Shown: piece by piece, positions 56,409 through 64,000 of the stretch | Layout of the letters: the number at the start of each line of letters is the position of its first letter | Position numbering within the stretch: position 1 is the stretch's first letter | DNA from: Carya illinoinensis | Lineage: Eukaryota > Streptophyta > Magnoliopsida > Fagales > Juglandaceae | Reading direction: 5' to 3' | Length of the DNA: 64,000 nucleotides | NCBI RefSeq assembly: GCF_018687715.1 | Contig: NC_056758.1 | Coordinates: 22,982,501-23,046,500, forward strand | Made by a program: the position numbers and the translations under genes | The notes under the pieces: model-generated | Databases searched by the model: none | Seen by the model: only the letters and a program-made list of their open reading frames with translations | Told to the model about the DNA's origin: nothing

Positions 56409-57614
56409 TGTTGTTTGTGGGAATGCACAGTAGCCTCCACCAACTTTAGATTAATGCCTTTTGAACCAAGGCCAAGAGTAGCTCTTTTCCTATCGGGTGC
56501 CACTTCATCACCTTGGCTTGTTGGGCCTCTTTTCCTTCCGTTTCTAGTTATCATTCCCAAACTAATGGGCTCCTCTTGATGTGCCTCCCTGGCCCTTCTT
56601 TTCCACGTGGCCCTCTTCTTTAAGGGCTCATCAGCCCTTTCCTTTACCATCTTCGAGCCAGCACACACATGCTACTCTTGTGGGGGAGACTTTAGGGGAT
56701 AGTTAGTATGTTTGGGAATACTAACTGAGATCGATATGCCAGGATCATGTTCCTTCTGATGTTGGTCAACTTTCTCTACCATCTCCTCAGGTATATTAGC
56801 ATGAAACTCTGAATGCATATCATAGTCTGAAAAGCCATCTTCTAAAGGTGCTATCGGGTCCTCCCCCTTTTGGAAGTTTCTAGAAGTAGAGCAGTTAAGT
56901 TGAGCTTTTGGTTTCTTAGGTTCTGCATCTTCCTTATTTGGGAATTTTGTGAAAAGCTCCTGAGCAGACTCCTTTCCCGGGTTAGGTGCCTCATCCTAGG
57001 TCCCTCCATGAAGCACCATCTGCTACCACTGTGGTTGGTGAGAGTCCCCCATATCTCCACCATACTTCCTGACTTCAAAAATCCTAGAGTTCATCGGTTG
57101 AGCCCTCAACCATGGGCCAAACTGTGTAGGTTTGACATCACCCCCATGATAAACTCCTCACTGAGCTTGACAACCATTTTCCTTATGATATAAGATTCCA
57201 CAATTAAAGCAAAACAACTGCAATCTTTCATACTTCATGGAAACCCAATGCTTCTAACTATCAAACTGCAGCCATTTTCCTCGTAGCAATGGTTTGGTCA
57301 AGTCCACTGCTACACGGACCCTCAAGCACTTGCCCCATGCTTTTCCTTCCGAGTCAACTTCTACATGGATCACATGACCAACCGATGAGGCAAACCTGCT
57401 TCCAAAATCTGCATTCATAACAGCCAGAGGAAGGCCAGAAAGTTGGAGCCAGAAAGGTTCAAACTGGAATTGCACCGCATTGAGTGGGGTAGTTTCTTCT
57501 AGTTCTTGAAGGGAGACTAGGTTCCTGTCAACGAACGACGGACATCCACCCAAGACACGTTCCTTATTTGCAAGGAACTGGAATTCTATTAAGAAATGGT
57601 AGTCTCTGATGAAG
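56405..57614 (-). pseudogene. LINE ORF1 (DUF4283 / zinc-knuckle protein), cut by Athila insertion
   Basis: Enters the window mid-domain at 57614, where the Athila LTR interrupts it. DUF4283 part: FQFLANKERVLGGCPSFVDR, LQFQ...FEPFWLQLSGLPLAVMNADFG, VDLTKPLLRGKWLQFDS; then a zinc knuckle CFNCGILYHKENGC (about 57170-57215), a long hydrophilic part and a basic region (KKRATWKRRAR ... GRKRGP, fwd 56520-56620) that could be a nuclear signal. It ends with TGA at 56405-56407. Several in-frame stops, all in one frame. Plant L1 ORF1 proteins bind the LINE RNA. Confidence 0.85.
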
Positions 57615-59781
57615 TGTTAGAAATGCAAAATTATGTTGTTTAAATGGATAAATTGTGTAACTAAAAAGTAGTTAAACACTTAATTATGCAGTTGATTAAT
57701 CAATTGATAAATTTTGATAATTTGTACTTGAAAAGATGTATAATGCAGTGGTTAAGCCACATCAAAATTAATATCTCAATTTATCCCTCTCAGTATAAAC
57801 ACTAAATTTGAATTGATGTAGGATAATTTTGGAAATGCAAAGGGACACGTATGGACTTGCTACACGTTGGAGTGCTTTTCGGTTCTACACCTGGGGACCA
57901 CAGCAGATCACAAGTAGGACGTGCAACAGATCAGCAGAAGAAAAAGGAGCAGCTGGCCCTCAACTTTGTACAGCAGCAGAACAATGCGTTGGCACCAAAC
58001 CCGGCGAAAGGCTGGGCAAGATGGAGATGGCGTGCTGAGGGACGCGGGATCCCACACTCACGTTCAGCATTATTCTTTTTGGGATTACTTTTCGTTCAGA
58101 GTTTTTTTTTTTGGTAGCTGTATCTTTTTGAGTTCCAGACAGAGTTTTTTTTCGGTAGCCTTTTAGCATTCTATTTTCTTACGGTTCCAGCCCTAGCAGT
58201 AGAGTAGTTCTTAGTTTTTTTCTTTCGGGTAGCTTATTTTTCGTTTGGACTGAGGCGGCTTTGTTCTTTTTCGTTTTGACAGTTCTTAGCTTTTTTCTTT
58301 AGTTCCAGACCTGTTCGGCTAGTTTTCATTTTATTTCTTGTTAGTTTAATTTCTTTACAGACAGACGGATTGCGTGGGAGGTCTCTGGCTCTCTCAGTTT
58401 TGATTTTCTCTCTTTTATTTTTGCTTCTTCTTCATTCTTAATGGTGCAGACCTGAGGCATTGGTTGGAGATTGTTTTATTTGCTTTACTTTTACGTTTTC
58501 TTAGTTTTGTTAAGATGGAGAACTTGGAGCAGCGCTGGTTTCATTTTCTTGCTTTTACAGTTTACGTTTTCATTTCTTCCCAGTTTTATTTCTTACGTTC
58601 TTAGGAGTCGGCTAGTGTTATTATTTTTTCATAGCTTTACGTTTTTAGTTTTCTCTCCAGTTTTTTTTTTACTTTTTCTTTTCCGAACTTACCTTTCATT
58701 CTGACTAGTTTTAGTAGGAGTTTTTTAGTTTTTATCTTTTCATTTCTTCAGAGACTTGAGGCGGCGGTAGAGACGGTGGAACTCTCTCTCTCTCGCTCGT
58801 CTGGAGTTTTATTTTTTTTAGCTTTGTGTTTTCAGTCTTGTTAGTTTGGACGGAACTCTCTCTCTTGCATTTAGCTTTTATTTTTTTTTTTGGTTCTCCA
58901 GTTTTTTTTTCCTTTCTCTTGTTTCTTAGTGGTAGTCGGCTGGAGTTTTTATTTTTCTTAGTTTTAGTTTATTTGGGTCGGTCGGTTCTCATTTTATTTT
59001 ATTTTCCTTTCTTTTGTTTTCCCAGCTTTATTTCTTAGTTGTTCATTCAGCTTGTTTTATTTATTCTTTTGTATTTATTTTCATACAGTAACTTGAAATG
59101 TTAGGATTCATCATTTTTTAGCATTTTACTAATTTAGAAATGATAAGCTAGATTTTGAGCTTGGGATTCAATGAGTAACCTATGACTGTTTTGGAGTGGA
59201 TTTTCTTCAATGATTATTTGATTTCAATGATTAACTTGTTGGATAATATTTCAACTTACATATAGCAAGGATTGAAGTTCTTTGTTCTTGGTTTAGATTA
59301 GTTGTAGACGTAGAGGCACAATTAATACTTGAACAAATAACAAGACTTTAATGGCTTTCTTTTGCTATTTTACAATTGTTATATAATCTATCAAATAGTT
59401 TTATTAGGCTAAGAATTGGGATTTATTGCTATATTATCCGACCATAACTTCTAGGAATGAGAGCATGGTTGAGAGAAGATGAAAAGAGAAGTAAATCCAT
59501 CTCCAAATCAGTGGATGAAAATTGCGTTGATTAATTTTTCTTCTATTTCTTACAAGTTTAATTCATTTGCTACACACTTTCTCTAAGTTTCTTAGTTTTG
59601 GTAATTTTAGAAACATAGATTCACATTTATTTTCATCTTTCATAATCGATACATTTTTTACATAAAGAAAATTTCACAAACGCTTTGATAACCCTTTGTC
59701 CCTGTGGAATACAATCCTGGACTTGTCCTTGTATTACTTTGACAGCTTCTACACTTGGAAGACAAAATTTTAAGCTGATCA
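57615..59781 (+). repeat. Athila-3 5' LTR
   Basis: TGTTAGAAATG...AAGCTGATCA, about 2.17 kb, bounded by LINE coding sequence on the left and the primer site on the right. A GTATAAACA box (57792-57800) is a possible promoter; long T-rich tracts fill 58080-59060. Frames here are low-complexity, not genes. Confidence 0.8.
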
Positions 59782-59788
59782 AGTTTTT

Positions 59789-59804
59789 GACGCCGTTGCC
59801 GGGG
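59789..59804 (+). promoter_or_regulatory. Athila-3 primer binding site
   Basis: TTGACGCCGTTGCCGGGG-like word seven bases after the LTR; it differs from the canonical TGGCGCCG form at one base. Confidence 0.85.
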
Positions 59805-60065
59805 ACAACGGATGTTTGTCAAAGCATTCTCTTTTCCTGAGAGTACGTTTGTGGAGCTGTGAACCTCTTCACAACCTGGGTGATATCTTTACCTCTCATT
59901 TTACTTGTTTACTTTTATCTTGTTTTGTGCTGAAGTTGCATGTCTGGTTGGGCTAGAGATAGCACATATAGACTTGCTAGGATTGAATCATTGACCTCAT
60001 GATCGAGTGCATCATCTGTTTCTCTTAATTCAGCATTTGAATCATCATTTGACACTCATAGTAAC

Positions 60066-61876
60066 ATGGCTGAAGAAGAAGGACACAATGATAGGGAAAT
60101 GGTAAATCCCAATAGGACACTTAGAGAATATTTGCATCCTATTAGGACCACCACTGCATCATGCATCATTACACCTTTGAATGCTCATAATTTCAGTTCT
60201 AAGCCTGGAATGATACCATTATTGCCTCATTTTCATGGGATGGACTCTGAAAATCCCTACTTGCACCTCAAGGAGTTTGAGGAAGTATGCTCCACATTTT
60301 TGGATCAAAATTGTACTGAGAAGATTGTTAGATTGAAGTTGTTTCCTTTTTCTCTTAAGGACAAAGCAAAAACATGGTTGAATGCATTGAGGCCAAGATC
60401 CATTGGAACATGGCAAGAAATGCAAGTTGAATTTCTGAAAAAGTTTTTTCCAATGCATCGCACCAATGCTTTAAAGAGACAAATCATGAATTTTTCTCAA
60501 AAGGAAAATGAAACTTTTTATCAAAGTTGGGAAAGATTCAAAGATCTCTTAAATGCTTGTCCACACCATGGGTACGAGAATTGGCTCATTATTAGTTTTT
60601 TTTATAAAGCTTTGGTACCTAAGATGCGACAATTTGTTGAAACCATGTGTAATGGAGAATTCTTTAATAAGGAACCGGAAGAAGCATTTGCATATTTTGA
60701 TTACTTGGCTGAAAACGCTCAATCATGGGACACTTCTTGTGTCTATGATAGAGCTGAACCATTGAGGACCTTAAGTGGGGGGGGGGGGGGGTTAAATATG
60801 TTTTAAATGAGGGGGATGATTTGAAAGCTAATTTTGCCTTATTGTCAAAAATATTGGAGGCGATTGAGTTGAAGAAAGTGCATGAAATTCAGGGCATTCC
60901 AAAACAAGGAAAATGTAACATTTGTGAGGATATTAGCCATGTAACATCTGAATGTCCTAATATTCCAGTTTTTAAAGAAGTTTTGTGTGATGCTTCTCAT
61001 CCTGTTAACATGATTTCTAAGCCTTTTCCTGCACCATATTCTAACACTTATAATACAGGTTGGAGAAATCATCCTAATTTTAGCTGGAGAAATGATCATC
61101 CCACAAATTTAGCACATTCGGGAGCTGGTGCACCTCAATATTCAGTTCATACCCAGCAAAATGCACTAATTCCAGTCCCTAGAAGACCCATGGATGACCC
61201 ATTTCAACAAATGGCTTCTACTCTTCAGCAGTTCATGCAAAGTCAAACCACCATAAATAACCAAACTTCTCAAGCCATCAATGACATAAGGAATAATTTG
61301 ACTAAGCTGAACACAACCTTGAGTGCGAAAGAGAAAGGAAAATTCCCGTCTCAACCCCAACCAAATCCTCAATCCAAAATTGCTGCCATAGAGTCTTCAT
61401 CTTCTTCAGAAGCAAATGTCAAGACTTGCAAGGCCGTAATAACTCTCTGTAGTGGCAAAGAAGTTGAAACATTAGGTAATGAAGTTGGCAAGAAAGTTGA
61501 AAGTTCCATTTCTAATGCACAAGGTAAAAATTCTAATGTTGATGTTTTTTTGGAACCAAAGGTAACTCCTCCGGCACCCTTTCCTCAAAGATTGGTTCCT
61601 TTACATAAAGATAAACATCATACTGAGATTTTAGACATTTTTAGACAAGTGCGCATTAACATTCCTCTTCTTGATGCCATTGAGCAAATCTCCACATATG
61701 CCAAATTTTTGAAAGATTTGTGTACGGTTAAAAGAAGAATTAATGTGCAAAAGAAGGCATTTCTCACGGAACAAGTTAGCGCCATTATCCAATCCAATAC
61801 TCCTCCTAAGTATAAAGATCCGAGTTCTCCAACAATAGCTTGTGTTATAGGAAGCACTACTAGACTTAGGTTCTAG
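60066..61876 (+). pseudogene. Athila-3 gag, frameshifted at a poly-G run
   Basis: Begins MAEEEGHNDREMVNPN. Gag core LREYLHPIRTTTASCIITP, FHGMDSENPYLHLKEFEEVC, LKLFPFSLKDKAKTWLNALR, FYQSWERFKDLLNACPHHGY, ETMCNGEFFNKEPEEAF aligns with Gypsy-2 gag. At 60777-60791 a run of 15 G changes the frame; the second part starts KANFALLSKILEAIELKK, has a zinc knuckle CNICEDISHVTSEC, GWRNHPNFSWRNDH, and AVITLCSGKEV, and ends near FLKDLCTVKRRINVQKKAF with a TAG at 61874-61876. Apart from the G run and the terminal shift the gag frame is intact. Confidence 0.92.
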
Positions 61877-61961
61877 TGTCAATTTGCTTCCTTATAACAC
61901 CAATGCACAACTTGGTTTAGGAGAGTTGAAACCAACTTCTATCATCTTGCAATTGGCCGAC
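61850..61961 (+). pseudogene. Athila-3 protease start, cut by insertion
   Basis: After a small shift the protease reads ALLDLGSSVNLLPYNTNAQL and GLGELKPTSIILQLAD, then stops at the Athila-4 LTR. The active-site motif LDLGSS is as in Gypsy-2. Confidence 0.85.
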
Positions 61962-64000
61962 TGATTGAGCTGAGATATTGCATATTTTAACTATTTAAAA
62001 CCAATGTATTTTAAATTCCTCGTGACATTATTATTGGTTTTAAATGGAAAAATGGTTAATAAGCATAAATACAAGTTGTGATTTTTAATTGATTGATATC
62101 ATGTTTATGCTTAATTTTATAACTATGATACAATTGGGCAATATTTCCTCACATATATAACATATTTTTGATATAAATTTTTTTCATTTCAATTTATGTT
62201 TGAGTGTTATTTTTATCTACTTATTTTCAGTTTAAATAAAATTCACATAGAATCTAAGACAAGATAATTTTTCGGTGGTTGTTTATAGATGCACGCGAAC
62301 ATTAGTGGAAACAGACAAACAGAAACATGATTAAAGGAGGAGCCGGTGCATGATTGAATAAAAAGAAAAGAAGTGAAAGCAAGAAGGGAATTAGAGGCTG
62401 ATTTTTAGCTAGCTGAAACGTGGGTTGGTGGAAGAGAAAAAGGGAATTGAGTTGGTTGTCTCCACCGAATTGTCTCCACCGAATTTATCATTGAAAAGTC
62501 GTGATTGAAGGCTGTTGTCTCCACCGAATTTATCATTTAAAAGTCGTGATTGAAGGCTGCTATCTCCACCGAATTGTCTCCACCAAATTTGTCATTGAAG
62601 TTGTGATTAAAGGCTGCTGTCTTTCTACTGAATTGGACATCATTGAAGTCGGTGGATTGGTTCTTTAAATAATGGGGTGCAGTCTGAGAGGGATAGAACT
62701 TTCTGTCTTGTTTTAGTTTTCTTTCTTATATTCTTTGGCAGTTTTTTGCAATTGGAGTCGGTGAGAGTTTTTAATTTTTCTTCAGTTTTCATTAATGGCT
62801 GGATGAGAAAATGTGAGTGGATTAGTTTTATGCTGCTGAATAAGAGACGCGTAGGGACTTGGGAGTGTGAAGTCGGTGCTGCCTTAACTTCTTGCAGGAA
62901 TTTCGATCGGTTACAATGATTTCCTTTTGCTGGCTGATCCTTTAAGTCGGTTAGAAGGGGATTTTAATTTTCTGAAACATGAGGTGGGAATGATTAAAAG
63001 AGAGGTAGAGAGAGTTAGTAGAGAGGGAGACGTGTAGGGAAAAGGAAGTGTTGTGCAGTGCCGTGCTTGACTTGGTTTGAGTGAGGTGTCTTAATAGGTG
63101 AGTCGGTCATTTGGTTGGAGGAAGGGTAGTGAACGTGAAGTGGGAATTTGGAGGAGAGGTGTCGGTGGTTCTCAAAGAAGGAAAGGAGTGAGTTGGTCAT
63201 TGGGATTTTCTGGAGTTGAAGGGAATCAGCTGAAATAATTTGATTGGCTATTAATTTGGTGAAAAGAAAGAGGAGAGGGCTGAAATGCTACTCATGTTCG
63301 GTAGTTTTTTGGCTGAAATATTTTGTTGTTTGTTTGGCAGTTTTTTTTCTTTTGGCTGCAATGCTTTGTTGTTTTAGAGTTTTTATTAAGTGTGCTAAGA
63401 ATTGTTCTAGAATTTTATTTCATTAAGTGTAATACCTTAAATTCTTGTGAGTGTGTTAGTTGGTTTCATGGAGTAAAGAATTGTTCTAGAGTTCTTATTA
63501 AGTGTGCTACCTTAATTTATTGCAAGAAGGGTTCGGTTGAGTGCTTTTGTTTTTTATTTTTCTGAAACATCATATGTGGGGAGTAGAGGAGTTGTTCTAG
63601 AGTTTTCATTAAAGGTTTGGAGATTAATTTTCAAGAGTGATACGTGAGAAGTTGGCTCTTTTTGCTTTGGATTTCAATTGAATGGTGAAGGGGAGTTTTC
63701 GTCTAGACTTTTCATTCTCTATTTTTATTTAATTTCAGTTTAAAGTTTATGGAATAATTTTGAGATATTTGGCTTCGAAGTTTGGGCAATTTATTTGCTA
63801 TTTACTTATTTCGTGTTAGTTATTTTTCTCACTTCTTTAAGCTTTCATTTAATAGTACCGATTACAATTGTTATGAATTAATTTTGAGAATTTGTGATTT
63901 GAATACAAGAATGAATTCTAGAATCTTAGTTTTGGGACTTTTCAATTTTCAGTTTGTATTTTATCAATTACTTTCTAATCTAGTTTAATCTTAGCTTAGT
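61962..64000 (+). mobile_element. Athila-4: LTR of the Gypsy-2 family, running off the window
   Basis: Starts TGATTGAGCTGAGATATTGC, the exact reverse complement of the right end of the Gypsy-2 LTRs, and follows that LTR to about its last 270 bp. The middle has diverged and carries a minisatellite (62456-62640). It is either a 5' LTR of a full element or a solo LTR; the window ends before this can be told. CCGAC (61957-61961) should be its target duplication. Confidence 0.9.
62456..62640. repeat. Minisatellite in Athila-4 LTR
   Basis: About three imperfect units of 47-57 bp built on TGTCTCCACCGAATTT, CATTGAAAAGTCGTG and ATTGAAGGCTG. The corresponding place in the Gypsy-2 LTRs (about 28370-28420) has one unit. 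Confidence 0.8.

Larger units (their letters stand above)
57615..64000 (+). mobile_element. Athila-type element (Athila-3), plus strand, open to the right
   Basis: 5' LTR, primer site, gag and the start of protease are present. It is interrupted at 61962 by another Athila LTR and its remainder lies outside the window. The left flank TGAAG (57610-57614) should recur at its right end. It inserted into LINE ORF1. The LTR is unlike that of Gypsy-2, although gag is clearly related. Confidence 0.88.

Noticed and set aside
57829..58170. Frames at the start of the Athila-3 LTR as host genes
   Set aside because: Three overlapping frames in different registers with no domain; they lie inside an LTR bounded by LINE coding sequence and a primer site.

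Overview
The window reads as repeat-rich plant nuclear DNA, probably eudicot pericentromeric heterochromatin. I found no host protein gene, tRNA or rRNA. Everything recognisable is a transposable element or tandem repeat: Ty3/Gypsy of the Tekay/Del type (methionine-tRNA primer site, chromodomain) and of the Athila type (TGGCGCCG primer site), one Ty1/Copia element, one L1-type LINE with a C-terminal RNase H, one hAT element and a ~0.47 kb satellite. No species can be named from the sequence.

Left part (1-18714). Two reversed Tekay-family LTR pieces (1-2735) abut a tandem satellite (2736-9390) organised as a four-monomer higher-order repeat of ~1.9 kb. The satellite is split by a solo LTR (6481-8784, duplication GCCAT). 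After Gypsy debris (9391-11268) comes a second solo LTR (11269-18657), split by a nearly complete Copia element (12136-17325; its LTRs differ at 5 of 250 sites; one stop codon in RNase H).

Middle part (18715-45496). An LTR-like repeat starting TGTAATAGCCC was hit by a minus-strand Tekay element (Gypsy-1, 19532-43411, duplication CTATT). Its own 5' LTR was hit by a minus-strand Athila element (Gypsy-2, 27389-42112), and the 5' LTR of that by a hAT element (39031-41482, 8-bp duplication TTAGTGCG) that carries a fragment of an RNase-H-like (RVT_3) protein gene. Gypsy-1 has a 97-bp GT...AG interruption exactly between gag and protease; removing it makes the frame continuous, so it looks like a spliceable intron.

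Right part (45497-64000). A minus-strand LINE (poly-A end at 45497, still in ORF1 at 57614) is split by a short non-autonomous Tekay relative (Gypsy-3, 45940-52775, duplication AGACC; PBS, PPT and gag zinc knuckles kept, pol absent) and by a plus-strand Athila element (57615 onward). The latter is cut in its protease by the LTR of another Athila insertion (61962 to the window end).

All pol genes are decayed by stops and frameshifts, so nothing here looks autonomous. Gypsy-3 has intact cis signals and could in principle have been moved by proteins of a Gypsy-1-like relative. The points most worth checking are the gag/protease intron, the paired palindromes and short frame conserved in the Tekay LTRs, the hAT gene capture, the satellite higher-order repeat and the pol-less Gypsy-3.
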